A stretch of DNA of 64,000 nt from assembly GCF_018642165.1 (NCBI RefSeq), contig NZ_JAHHZM010000006.1:124001-188000 (forward strand), read 5' to 3'. This document shows, piece after piece, positions 9,316 through 18,277 of this stretch (position 1 is the stretch's first letter; every line of letters begins with the position of its first letter). The notes under the pieces were generated by a model, which saw only the letters and a list, made by a program, of their open reading frames with translations, was not told the DNA's origin and did not search any database. The translations under genes were made by a program, and so were the position numbers. The DNA comes from Echinicola shivajiensis. Lineage in GTDB: Bacteria; Bacteroidota; Bacteroidia; Cytophagales; Cyclobacteriaceae.

Positions 9316-10610
9316 AATTTATGAAACAGGCTAAACAAGTGTTGATTTTTGCGTTGGGAGCTTTATTGTTTTCTTGCCAGGAAAACGAAGAACAACTTTT
9401 CAAATTTTCAGTTGAAAATTCATCTAAGATAGATCTCAAAGAGAAAGCTTTGAAAGTTTCCAGGACTGATATGGATGAAAAGTCCATTACAAGCTCATTT
9501 CCTAATTTAAGGAATGAAAAAGGAGAATTTGTACCCAGTCAGCTGGTTGATGAAGATGGAGATGGTAACTGGGATCAATTATTCTTTTTAATTGACCTTG
9601 AGTCAGGCGAGAAGAAGCAATTAAGTCTCGGGTGGATAGATGATCCGGTAGAAATGGGACAGCGGACATATGTTCGTTTTGGTGTTCGACCTTCAGTCAA
9701 TGATACAGTGCGTCCAGCTAAAGTCCATACATTTTATCCTGATATGTTACCTGGGGTAATGGGCTATCAGCCATACCAGACCGATGGACCTTCTTGGGAG
9801 AATGACAAGGTTGGTTTTAGGCATTATTTGGATGGAAGAAACTCCAAGGATGTTTTTGGGAAAAAGACCCCTGAAATGTCTCCGGTTGATGTCGGGATTA
9901 ATTCAGATGGCGTTACTGAGGATAATTACCATGTAATGGAAAATTGGGGCAGGGATATTTTATCTGTCGGAACCTCAGTAGGTTTAGGGGGCTATTCTTT
10001 GAAAGTAGGCGAGCACTTAATGCGCTTGGGAGTCACGCAGCAAGATAGCCTGAACAATGTAGATGCCACTACTTTCTCAGTAAGAGAAAGTGGACCTCTA
10101 TTATCCCTTATGCAATATGATTATAATAATTGGAAACCAGAAGGGACCAAACGGAATTATCTAGTTCGAGAACAGTCGGAAATTTGGCCGGGAATGTATG
10201 CTTTTAAAAATACTTTCAGTATTACAGGTTTGGAAGGGGATGAAGAGGCCATTATTGGTTTGGTAAATAATCAAACAGATAAGGATTTGATGATATCAGA
10301 AGTAGGGGATTTTGTCGTATTGTACACCCATGATAGACAAACCTATGATAAAGAATGGTATTTAGGTTTAGGCCTGATTTTAACTAAGGAGGACTATTTG
10401 GGCTGGATGCGAGCTCCTTCAACTGGGCAAATCACAGATACCTATTTAGCTAGAGTTAAGATCGAAAATGATAAACCCATCAGTTATTATGCAGTAGCTG
10501 GATGGGAATTATCAGACCCTAATTTTACCAAGGAAGAATATTTTATGGATTATATTATAGGTTTGGCGGAGCAACTTAATGTCAAGGTGAAGATTGAGGT
10601 TCACAACTAA
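9312..10610 (+). CDS. DUF4861 family lipoprotein
   Basis: Uncharacterised family seen in lyase-type PULs. The 432-residue protein has a lipoprotein signal with C22 (ALLFSC), an EF-hand-like segment DEDGDGNWDQLFF near 75-88, and the DUF4861-like core with WENDKVGFRHYLDGRNSKD near 158-176 and MENWGRDILSVGTSVGLGG near 212-230. The ATG overlaps the stop of the preceding lyase-like gene (ATGA), implying translational coupling; M4 (9321) is an alternative start. A role on uronic-acid-containing oligosaccharides is inferred from the neighbouring GH105 and lyase-like genes. Family call is from remembered motifs and not from a search. Confidence 0.75.
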   Translation: MKFMKQAKQVLIFALGALLFSCQENEEQLFKFSVENSSKIDLKEKALKVSRTDMDEKSITSSFPNLRNEKGEFVPSQLVDEDGDGNWDQLFFLIDLESGEKKQLSLGWIDDPVEMGQRTYVRFGVRPSVNDTVRPAKVHTFYPDMLPGVMGYQPYQTDGPSWENDKVGFRHYLDGRNSKDVFGKKTPEMSPVDVGINSDGVTEDNYHVMENWGRDILSVGTSVGLGGYSLKVGEHLMRLGVTQQDSLNNVDATTFSVRESGPLLSLMQYDYNNWKPEGTKRNYLVREQSEIWPGMYAFKNTFSITGLEGDEEAIIGLVNNQTDKDLMISEVGDFVVLYTHDRQTYDKEWYLGLGLILTKEDYLGWMRAPSTGQITDTYLARVKIENDKPISYYAVAGWELSDPNFTKEEYFMDYIIGLAEQLNVKVKIEVHN

Positions 10611-10662
10611 TAATAACTAGAAATGGCTTAAGGTTTTTCCTTGGCAATAAGTACTATAAAAA

Positions 10663-12063
10663 ATGGACGATATTAATAAAATGAACTATTTGTATAAAAG
10701 AGTACACCATTTTAATTTTAGTAAATCAATAGGATTTCTGATGTTACTAATTTTGGAATTAGGTTTAACCTTCGAAGTATATTCTCAGGAAAAAATTACA
10801 GATACTAATACCCCATTGCATTTAATTCAGCCTGAGTATCCTGTACCATATGGTAATATTCGTCAGGAAGAAACGATAGCAGTATTGAACAAAATATATG
10901 ATTATTTGAATGGAGTTACACCTGCAGAATTGGTGGAAGGTGATAATAAGGCAATTGTTAAGGAAATTTTATCTGCTTCAAGTTCTGCCAGTTTGGCAAA
11001 AGGAGATTTTAGATTGTTGAGTTATGAATGGGGAGTCACTTATGCGGGCATGTTATCTGCAGCCGAGGCTACTGGAGATTCCAAATTTAAGGATTATACC
11101 TTTGACCGCTTGACCTTTTTGAATGAGTTGTTCAAACACTATAATAATTCCACATTATCAGAGGAAAAACCAAGTCCAATTGATAAAGTTTTGCATCCAC
11201 ATGCCCTAGATGATGCGGGAGCTATGTGTGCTGCGCTTATAAAAGCAAAACAAGCAGGACTAAATGAGGATGTTAGGCCAATGGTGAATAATTTCATTGA
11301 TTTCATCATGAATAAGCAGTACCGATTACAAGATGGTACTCTTGCTAGGAATAGACCGCTAAAAAATACTCTTTGGTTGGATGATCTTTTTATGAGTGTT
11401 CCGGCTTTGGCCCAAATGGGAAAGCTTAGTGGAGAAATGAAGTATTTTGATGAGGCTACAAAACAAGTAGAACTGTTTTCTGACCGGATGTTTAATGCTG
11501 AAAAAGGTATTTATATGCATGGCTGGGTAGAAGGCGCTGAAAACTTTCCTCAATTCCATTGGGGAAGGGCTAATGGTTGGGCATTTATGACTTTAGTAGA
11601 ATTATTAGATGTATTGCCCCAAGAACATCCAAAGTATGATAAGATGATGGGATATTTCTTGGCTCATGCAAAAGGCTTGGCTCAATATCAATCAGGAACA
11701 GGATTTTGGCATCAATTGATTGATAGAGAGGATAGCTATTTAGAAACATCAGCTACCGCAATTTATACTTATTGCTATGCAAAGGCCATCAATAATGGCT
11801 GGTTAGACTATAGGGTTTTTGGTCCATTGACCATACTAGGATGGACAGCGGTTACTACTAAGGTAAATGATAAAGGGCAGGTTGAAGGGACTTGTGTAGG
11901 GACAGGTATGGGATTTGATCCGGGATTTTATTATTACAGGCCTGTTAATGTTTATGCCGCTCATGGCTACGGTCCAGTCCTCCTTGCTGGTGCTGAAATT
12001 CTAAAAATGCTAAATAAAAAAACGTTCAAAATAGATGAAACAGCAGTTCAGTTTTCGGAATGA
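10663..12063 (+). CDS. GH105 unsaturated uronyl hydrolase
   Basis: Family 105 enzymes (YteR/YesR type) hydrolyse the 4,5-unsaturated galacturonyl or glucuronyl residue left at the non-reducing end by polysaccharide lyases. The 466-residue protein has a long N-terminal signal segment (hydrophobic 24-40, ending near YSQ), then the alpha/alpha-barrel. LWLDDLFMSVP carries D240/D241, matching the catalytic Asp region, HWGRANGW lies at 299-306, and YLETSATA lies near 362. Start 10663 gives MDDINKMNY; the second ATG at 10681 is also possible. It closes the lyase-like/DUF4861/GH105 unit and is followed by a hairpin terminator at 12099. Confidence 0.88.
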   Translation: MDDINKMNYLYKRVHHFNFSKSIGFLMLLILELGLTFEVYSQEKITDTNTPLHLIQPEYPVPYGNIRQEETIAVLNKIYDYLNGVTPAELVEGDNKAIVKEILSASSSASLAKGDFRLLSYEWGVTYAGMLSAAEATGDSKFKDYTFDRLTFLNELFKHYNNSTLSEEKPSPIDKVLHPHALDDAGAMCAALIKAKQAGLNEDVRPMVNNFIDFIMNKQYRLQDGTLARNRPLKNTLWLDDLFMSVPALAQMGKLSGEMKYFDEATKQVELFSDRMFNAEKGIYMHGWVEGAENFPQFHWGRANGWAFMTLVELLDVLPQEHPKYDKMMGYFLAHAKGLAQYQSGTGFWHQLIDREDSYLETSATAIYTYCYAKAINNGWLDYRVFGPLTILGWTAVTTKVNDKGQVEGTCVGTGMGFDPGFYYYRPVNVYAAHGYGPVLLAGAEILKMLNKKTFKIDETAVQFSE

Positions 12064-12098
12064 GTAATTAAAAAATACAGATTGATTTTTTCTTTGAA

Positions 12099-12144
12099 AT
12101 TAAAAAGGGTTTAGGTTTTTACATTTAAATCCTTTTTAATTTTA
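12099..12144 (+). terminator. Hairpin terminator after GH105
   Basis: ATTAAAAAGG (12099-12108) pairs with CCTTTTTAAT (12131-12140), extended inward by GTTTA/TAAAT with one G-U pair. The loop is 12 nt, and a short T run follows. Confidence 0.6.
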
Positions 12145-12242
12145 TGGTGTAATGCAATGTATTGGTATTTTGATTTTGTGAAAATTTATTTTTTTGAAAT
12201 AATAATTGGTTTAATAAAGAATATCCTATTTTGATTAACTGC

Positions 12243-12267
12243 GCAAACCTTTGCATAAATAGATTTG
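12243..12267 (+). promoter_or_regulatory. Second LacI-type operator with -7 box
   Basis: GCAAACCTTTGC (12243-12254) is an inverted repeat with a CC centre. It is followed by TAGATTTG (12260-12267), a TAnnTTTG match. About 40 bp starting here align with the region from 2507 at most positions, including operator, spacer and -7 box, so both sites probably answer to the same repressor. Confidence 0.6.
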
Positions 12268-12428
12268 CTAGCCTGATTTTTTAGGTATTTCTTTGAAGTA
12301 TATATCAGCAATGAACAGGTGACAAATCTTAGATTTGAGTTTATGTTATTTGATAAAATAAGACACTTGTGAAATGTAAATGATATTAAAATAGAAAGAA
12401 TTAAATTGAAATTGGGGTTTATAGACGG

Positions 12429-12469
12429 GGATCTTTTCTCTTATAGAGAAAAGATCCTTTTTTCTTTTT
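12429..12469 (+). terminator. Strong terminator inside the 12 kb intergenic region
   Basis: The 12-bp perfect stem GGATCTTTTCTC / GAGAAAAGATCC has a 5-nt loop and is followed by TTTTTTCTTTTT. It lies about 160 bp downstream of the -7 box at 12260 and 98 bp before the GH20 start. Confidence 0.8.
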
Positions 12470-12567
12470 GAGCCAATTTATTCGGATTGGCATTGCGTTA
12501 TTTTTTTAAGATTGCTGCTGGAAGTTAAAATGCAGATGTATTTTTGTTGAAAGTCAATTAATCGATT

Positions 12568-14847
12568 ATGTTTCTAGTTAAGTCATTCTTCTCTGTTCTG
12601 AAAAATCTGGGGCTGTTGTTTCTTTTTTTTGTTTTGCTCAGTGATTTACATGCTCAAAATTCCGATTTGATTCCTAAGCCAGTTTTCCTGGAGAGAAGTA
12701 GTGGGAATTTTAAATTAAATAAGCAATGGTCTATTTATATTGATAATAAGGAGCTGGGTGATCATGCGGTCTTGTTAAGAGAAGGGGTAGGTATTTCAAA
12801 TGTTTCTATTAAGCAGTATAATGATTCACAAACTTGGGATAATGGGATTTACCTTTCAGTAGATACCAGAAAAGCCAATATCCATAAGGATTACTATCAG
12901 ATAGATATAACGGAAGATCAGATAAGCCTAATAGGAGCTTCAAAGTCTTCTTTATTATTGGCAGTCAACAGATTGGTCCAGCTTAATTTATTACAGGAAA
13001 ACAGGTCTCTTTTACCTGCTATTTCGCTTAAGGATTATCCAAGATTTGATTATAGGGGCTTACATATTGATGTAAGTAGACATTTCTTTCCTATCCCATT
13101 TCTGGAAAAGATGATTGACATGATGGCCATCTATCAACTGAATACTTTTCACTGGCACCTGACAGATGGGCCAGGCTGGAGATTGGAAATTAAGGAGTAC
13201 CCTTTATTGACTCAAAAGGCTGCCTTTAGAACACATGGTGTATGGAAAGATTGGTGGGATTCATCAAGACAGTTTATGAATGAAGGCGATCCTCAGGCAT
13301 ATGGCGGTTATTATTCTCAGGAGGAAGCTTCAGCTTTGGTGGAGTATGCCAGGAAAAGAGGTATAACCATCATTCCAGAAATCGAAATTCCAGGGCATTC
13401 GGAAGAAGTGTTGGCGGTTTATCCTGAACTTTCCTGTTCAGGTATGCCATACACACAAAGTGAATTTTGCTTGGGAAATGAAAAGACTTTTGAGTTTTTG
13501 GAAAAAGTATTAACGGAGGTCATGGAGATTTTTCCTTCAGAGTATATTCATATTGGGGGAGACGAGGCTTCCAAGAAAGCTTGGTCGACTTGCGAGAAAT
13601 GCCAAAGGAGGATACAAGAGGAAGGTTTGGATGATGAAGAGGAACTACAAAGCTATGGCATCAGGAGGATAGAAAAATTCCTGTCCAAGAATGGTAGAAA
13701 GTTATTGGGCTGGGATGAAATATTGGAAGGAGGACTGGCACCCGGAGCTACCGTAATGTCATGGAGGGGAGAAAATGGAGGAATAGCTTCCGCAAAGGCA
13801 GGCCATGAGGTAATTATGACTCCTGGAGCTTATTGTTATTTTGATAAGTATCAAACCAACCCCGCGACTCAGCCTCAGGCAATTGGTGGGTATTTACCTA
13901 TCAACATGGTCTATTCCTATAATCCAGTACCTGAGATATTAACCAAAGAGGAGGGGAAATTGATCAAAGGCGTTCAGGCCAATGTTTGGACAGAGTATAT
14001 GTCAAGCCAAGAGCATGTGGAGTATATGATTTTCCCGAGGCTTTTGGCTTTAGCAGAAGTAGCTTGGACAGCTCCGCAAGAAAAGGAATGGGATGATTTT
14101 TTTAAGCGACTTCAGTCACATTACAGACTTTTGCAGCTTAAGGGGATTAACTATTATAGACCTATAGCAGATGTTACCATAAAAGCTGTGGCGGATACTG
14201 TTAAACAAGCTTCATTGGTAAGCATATCTGCGGAGAGATATGGCGCAGATGTACGCTATACATTAGATGGTACTGATCCAGATAAGGATTCCAAAATGTA
14301 TAAGGGGCCATTTTATGAAAAGGGAGTCAAGGAAATTAAGGCGGCAATTGCATTGTCCAATGGAGAAATGGGGCCAGTAAATTCAAAGGAGTTGGTTTAC
14401 CATTTAGGCGTTGGGGCAGAGGTAAAGTATTTGCAGGAATACAGCCGAAAATATGCTGCTCAGGGTGATAAAACATTGGTAAATGGGATGTTAGGAAATT
14501 TCACTTATAGTGATGGACAATGGCAGGGTTTTGAAGGAAAGGATCTGGATGTGGAAATTCGTTTGAATGAACCTGAAATGGTTTCTAAGGTGAAGGTTCC
14601 ATTTATGCAGATCATTGGGCCTGGGGTGTTTTTGCCTTCAGAATTAAAGGTCTCATGGTCACTGGATGGTAAAGAATTCTCAGAGCCAAAATTGATTAAA
14701 CATGATATTTCGGAAGGTAATCCGGATTTGATAATCTATTCATTTGAAATACCTGTGGGAGAAAAAATCCAGTACTTACGTGTGAATGCGAAAAATAAAA
14801 ACCGGGCCTTTTTGTTTGCTGATGAGGTGGTGTTTTATGGAGAATAA
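12568..14847 (+). CDS. GH20 beta-N-acetylhexosaminidase
   Basis: Releases terminal beta-linked GlcNAc or GalNAc by substrate-assisted catalysis, outside the cytoplasm. The 759-residue protein has a signal peptide ending near DLHAQ, a GH20b-type N-domain (about 35-160), the catalytic barrel with RHFFPIPF near 172, HWHLTDGPGWRLE near 197, and HIGGDEAS with the catalytic pair D332/E333. Residues about 545-610 look like a chitobiase C-terminal beta domain (VRYTLDGTDPD), and the last 140 residues resemble a discoidin-type carbohydrate-binding domain. It stands alone between terminators: 12429 upstream and the palindrome at 14866 downstream. The start follows a possible -7 box at 12539; if that box is used, the leader is very short. 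Confidence 0.93.
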   Translation: MFLVKSFFSVLKNLGLLFLFFVLLSDLHAQNSDLIPKPVFLERSSGNFKLNKQWSIYIDNKELGDHAVLLREGVGISNVSIKQYNDSQTWDNGIYLSVDTRKANIHKDYYQIDITEDQISLIGASKSSLLLAVNRLVQLNLLQENRSLLPAISLKDYPRFDYRGLHIDVSRHFFPIPFLEKMIDMMAIYQLNTFHWHLTDGPGWRLEIKEYPLLTQKAAFRTHGVWKDWWDSSRQFMNEGDPQAYGGYYSQEEASALVEYARKRGITIIPEIEIPGHSEEVLAVYPELSCSGMPYTQSEFCLGNEKTFEFLEKVLTEVMEIFPSEYIHIGGDEASKKAWSTCEKCQRRIQEEGLDDEEELQSYGIRRIEKFLSKNGRKLLGWDEILEGGLAPGATVMSWRGENGGIASAKAGHEVIMTPGAYCYFDKYQTNPATQPQAIGGYLPINMVYSYNPVPEILTKEEGKLIKGVQANVWTEYMSSQEHVEYMIFPRLLALAEVAWTAPQEKEWDDFFKRLQSHYRLLQLKGINYYRPIADVTIKAVADTVKQASLVSISAERYGADVRYTLDGTDPDKDSKMYKGPFYEKGVKEIKAAIALSNGEMGPVNSKELVYHLGVGAEVKYLQEYSRKYAAQGDKTLVNGMLGNFTYSDGQWQGFEGKDLDVEIRLNEPEMVSKVKVPFMQIIGPGVFLPSELKVSWSLDGKEFSEPKLIKHDISEGNPDLIIYSFEIPVGEKIQYLRVNAKNKNRAFLFADEVVFYGE

Positions 14848-14865
14848 GTTAAAATGATTTTGTAC

Positions 14866-14900
14866 AAACTGGGTGTAGTTTAAACTACACCCAGTTTTTT
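14866..14900. terminator. Bidirectional terminator (32-bp perfect palindrome)
   Basis: Bases 14866-14897 form a perfect palindrome with arms AAACTGGGTGTAGTTT, flanked by T runs on the plus side and A-rich DNA on the other. It lies between the convergent GH20 and carbonic anhydrase genes and should terminate both. Confidence 0.8.
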
Positions 14901-14905
14901 TATGT

Positions 14906-15550
14906 TCATTTCTGGCTAGTGCCCAAGTCATAGATTTCCTGAATTCCCTTTAGCTTTTCATTGAAATCAATTTTAAGGTCAATCAAATTACCTGTGTGAA
15001 TGTCAAAGACCCAACCATGTACAGTGGGAAATCCATTATTGAGATATTGTCTTTGGACACAGGCTGTTTTGATAACATTAAGGCACTGTTCTTCCACATT
15101 TATTTCTACCAGGCGATTATATTTTTCAGTTTCATCTTTGATGGAATTTAGTTCATCCTTATGCATACGGTACACATCTCTGATATTTCTCAGCCAAGGA
15201 TTTAAAATACCTAGATCTTCAGCCTGCATGGCGGCTTTTACACCACCACATGAATAGTGACCACACACTACAATATGTTTAACTTTTAGGTGGCTTACAG
15301 CATATTCAATTACCGAAGCGGAACTGTTATCATTATTAGGCACCAGATTGGCGATATTTCTATGGACAAACATTTGGCCAGGTTGGACTCCGGTCATCTC
15401 TTCTGCGGTGACTCTACTGTCACTACATCCTATATATAATATTTCTGGTGACTGTCCCTTTGAAAGATGTTCGAAAAACTCTTTCTCCGTAGCTTTTTTG
15501 TTATTTACCCATTGTTGATTATTGCTGAATATCTGATTGTATAAGTTCAT
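14906..15550 (-). CDS. Beta-class carbonic anhydrase
   Basis: Interconverts carbon dioxide and bicarbonate in the cytoplasm with a zinc ion. The 214-residue protein has the full set of beta-class ligands: C42 and D44-R46 in GCSDSRV, and H98 and C101 in GHYSCGG. Length and absence of a signal peptide match the bacterial family. It is transcribed alone, converging on GH20 and divergent from the TonB receptor at 15824, with 273 bp between them. No link to the polysaccharide loci is apparent; it is probably a housekeeping gene. Confidence 0.95.
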   Translation of the reverse strand: MNLYNQIFSNNQQWVNNKKATEKEFFEHLSKGQSPEILYIGCSDSRVTAEEMTGVQPGQMFVHRNIANLVPNNDNSSASVIEYAVSHLKVKHIVVCGHYSCGGVKAAMQAEDLGILNPWLRNIRDVYRMHKDELNSIKDETEKYNRLVEINVEEQCLNVIKTACVQRQYLNNGFPTVHGWVFDIHTGNLIDLKIDFNEKLKGIQEIYDLGTSQK

Positions 15551-15823
15551 GTTCTTAATTCTTTAAAAGAGGAGAATGTTTAAGGGTATTACGATTATTC
15601 CTGATCTGAATTTATTTGTTTTTATATTGATATCTGACAGATAATAAATCTAATCTTTATTTGTGACATTAAAGACATGAGCATCATTTATTGATTAGTA
15701 AGGATTTTGGACTTATGAAGTACTTATAGAGTTGCTTTATAAATAATGTCTAAAAAGAAATAAACTGGCGTCAAAACAAATAGCAAGGTTTTGAGTTCTC
15801 TAGTATTGTAAATAAACAATTAG

Positions 15824-18202
15824 ATGAACAGATTATTAAAATTAGCTTTTTCATTCCTTTTAATTTTGACCTTGGTAGTCCAAGTGAATGGGCAAGAACC
15901 AACGGGAACTGTGGCAGGATACGTTCTGGAAGCAAAAACACAGGAACCATTAATCGGGGTGGCAGTGAAACTATTAGGTACGGAACTTGGAGGAGTGACA
16001 GACCTTAATGGTTTTTTTAAAATTGAAATGGTGCCTCCCAAAACCTATACTTTGGAAGCATCCTATATTGGTTATACCAATAAACAGGTTTTCAATCTGA
16101 CAGTAAGGTCTGGGGGAAATCCAGATGTAAATATTGTTTTAGAAGAAGAAGTAAGTGAACTCGAAGGAGTGGTAGTTGTGGCCAATACTTTCGGGAAAAA
16201 TGAAGAGACGCCCTTATCCGTTCAAAGGCTATCCCTAGAGGAAATTGCTACTTACCCAGGAGGAAATAATGATATTGCTAAGGTGGTGCAGGCCTTGCCG
16301 GGTGTTTCTGGGTCTGTAGGAGGATTCAGAAATGATGTAATTATTAGGGGAGGAGCGCCCAATGAAAATGTATATTACCTCGATGGGATTGAAATCCCCA
16401 ATATCAATCACTTCTCTACCCAAGGGAGTGCAGGTGGCCCTGTTGGGCTATTGAATGTGTCTTTTTTTGAAGGAGTAACCTTATCCACAAGTGCTTTTGC
16501 CGCCAACTATGACAATGTGCTTTCAGGGGTTTTACAGTTTGATCAAAGGGATGGAAATAACCGGAAGTTTCACTCCAATGTGCGCGTTAGCAGTAGCGAG
16601 GCAGCTTTGACACTTGAGGGGCCTTTGTTTAAGGGTGAAAAGGAGAGCTCCAAAACCTCCTTTATCGCGTCGGTCAGGAGGTCTTATCTGCAGGTATTAT
16701 TTAAGGCTTTGGATTTACCCTTCTTGCCTGACTATTGGGATTTTCAGTATAAGGTTTCTCATGAGATTGATAAATATAATAGCTTAATTTTCACAGGACT
16801 TGGTTCTATTGATGATTTTGCCATCAACCAGCCAGATGATATAGACGAAGAGCAGCAAGCTACCCTAGATCAACTTCCTATCATAAAACAATGGTCGAGT
16901 ACACATGGGGCTGTTTGGAAAAGACGCTTCAAAAATGGAAGCGGATATATGACCACAGCCCTGAGTAATAATATCTTAAACAATAATTTCAGGCAATTCG
17001 ATGATGTGGTCAATGAGGAAGGTGTTTATCTGATCAATGATTCAAGGGAGATGGAAACCAAGCTCCGGTATAATTTGACCAAATTTTTGGGAGATTGGAC
17101 ACTAAGTACTGGTGGGATTTTACAGCGAGCGGACTATAAAAACAGCTCTGTGGATTTGGTCAATGATTTTGCATATAGGTCACAGTTGGACTTTTTCCGT
17201 TATGGACTTTTCGCACATCTTACACGAAATTTGTTTCAGGAAAGACTGAGTCTTTCTGGAGGGCTTAGAATGGACGGTAATGATTTTATGGATGAGGGAA
17301 ATGATATCTGGAAGACCTTTAGCCCTCGGTTTTCTTTCTCTTATGTGCTGGATGATGCCCGAAAGTGGAGTTTTAATGGATCGATTGGAAGGTATTATAA
17401 AATTCCTCCATATACCATTTTGGGTTTTCAAAACCAAGTTGGAGAGTTTGTTAATAAGAATAGCAAGTATATCCAAAGTGACCACTATGTGGCAGGCTTT
17501 GAATATTTGATCAATCCATCTACAAGGATAACTTTGGAAGCGTTCTATAAAAAGTATGATAATTATCCCGTGAGTCTGAGCAAGAATGTTTCATTGGCCA
17601 ATTTGGGTGGTGATTTTTCTGTTCTAGGGAATGAACCTGTATCAAGCGTGGGAAAGGGCAGAACTTATGGTACGGAATTATTATTGCAGAAAAAGTTTAC
17701 CAAAAACTTTTATGGTATTTTGGCCTTGACCCTTTACAACAGCGAATATACTGGTCTTGATGAAAATGTATACTTGCCTTCTTCATGGGACAATAAGACG
17801 CTTTTGACCTTTACGGGAGGTTATAAGTTTGATAAGAACTGGGAAATCAGTACTCGGGTAAGGTATTTAGGAAAAACACCGATTGCTCCAGTAGATGAGG
17901 ATGCTACTTTGGAAAGTTATCCCGCGATAATTAAAGATTATTCCAAACAGGGTGAAATACTACTGAATGCTTTTAATCAAACAGACTTAAGGGTGGACAA
18001 AAAATGGAATTTCACCAACTTTACTTTTAATGTGTTTTTGGAATTCCAAAATCTCTTCGGGCAAGAGACACCTTCTGAACCTCTTTATGGATTGGAGCGA
18101 GATGATGAAGGGAACATCACAGAGCCAAGGACACTTAAGCAAATACCTTCCATTTCCAGTGGCTCCGTTTTGCCATCTATAGGACTGGTGTTGGATTTTT
18201 AA
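15824..18202 (+). CDS. TonB-dependent receptor with carboxypeptidase-like N-domain
   Basis: Outer-membrane active transporter. The 792 residues include a signal peptide ending near QVNGQ (24), a CarboxypepD_reg-like domain at about 28-110 (AGYVLEAKTQEPLIGVAV), a plug domain with RNDVIIRGGAPNENVYYLDG near 168-187, and a beta-barrel ending in GLVLDF. It is shorter than SusC proteins and has no SusD partner, so it more likely carries a metal chelate or small ligand than a glycan; the substrate cannot be read. It is a single-gene unit, divergent from carbonic anhydrase and convergent with the hybrid two-component gene across a shared hairpin. Confidence 0.88.
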   Translation: MNRLLKLAFSFLLILTLVVQVNGQEPTGTVAGYVLEAKTQEPLIGVAVKLLGTELGGVTDLNGFFKIEMVPPKTYTLEASYIGYTNKQVFNLTVRSGGNPDVNIVLEEEVSELEGVVVVANTFGKNEETPLSVQRLSLEEIATYPGGNNDIAKVVQALPGVSGSVGGFRNDVIIRGGAPNENVYYLDGIEIPNINHFSTQGSAGGPVGLLNVSFFEGVTLSTSAFAANYDNVLSGVLQFDQRDGNNRKFHSNVRVSSSEAALTLEGPLFKGEKESSKTSFIASVRRSYLQVLFKALDLPFLPDYWDFQYKVSHEIDKYNSLIFTGLGSIDDFAINQPDDIDEEQQATLDQLPIIKQWSSTHGAVWKRRFKNGSGYMTTALSNNILNNNFRQFDDVVNEEGVYLINDSREMETKLRYNLTKFLGDWTLSTGGILQRADYKNSSVDLVNDFAYRSQLDFFRYGLFAHLTRNLFQERLSLSGGLRMDGNDFMDEGNDIWKTFSPRFSFSYVLDDARKWSFNGSIGRYYKIPPYTILGFQNQVGEFVNKNSKYIQSDHYVAGFEYLINPSTRITLEAFYKKYDNYPVSLSKNVSLANLGGDFSVLGNEPVSSVGKGRTYGTELLLQKKFTKNFYGILALTLYNSEYTGLDENVYLPSSWDNKTLLTFTGGYKFDKNWEISTRVRYLGKTPIAPVDEDATLESYPAIIKDYSKQGEILLNAFNQTDLRVDKKWNFTNFTFNVFLEFQNLFGQETPSEPLYGLERDDEGNITEPRTLKQIPSISSGSVLPSIGLVLDF

Positions 18203-18222
18203 GGATCAATGAGAGCGAGTTT

Positions 18223-18264
18223 ATAAAAAAGGATTGAGGTTAAACAACTTGAATCCTTTTTATT
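18223..18264. terminator. Hairpin between convergent TonB receptor and hybrid regulator genes
   Basis: AAAAAAGGATT...GTT pairs with AAC...AATCCTTTTT around an AAAC loop, with one mismatch and one G-U pair. A-run and T-run flanks suggest termination in both directions. Confidence 0.6.
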
Positions 18265-18277
18265 GCCCATCCAGCAA

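Larger units (their letters stand above)
12064..12567. other. Non-coding region: terminator, promoter/operator, second terminator
   Basis: The 504-bp gap has an ordered set of signals: a terminator for the GH105 operon (12099-12144), an operator plus TAnnTTTG box (12243-12267) closely matching the susC promoter region, a strong terminator (12429-12469), an inverted repeat GCCAAT-N8-ATTGGC (12472-12491), and a possible -7 box TATTTTTG (12539-12546) just before the GH20 gene. No open frame of note was seen. The promoter-to-terminator interval of about 160-200 nt could yield a small RNA, or be a scar of a lost operon. Confidence 0.55.
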
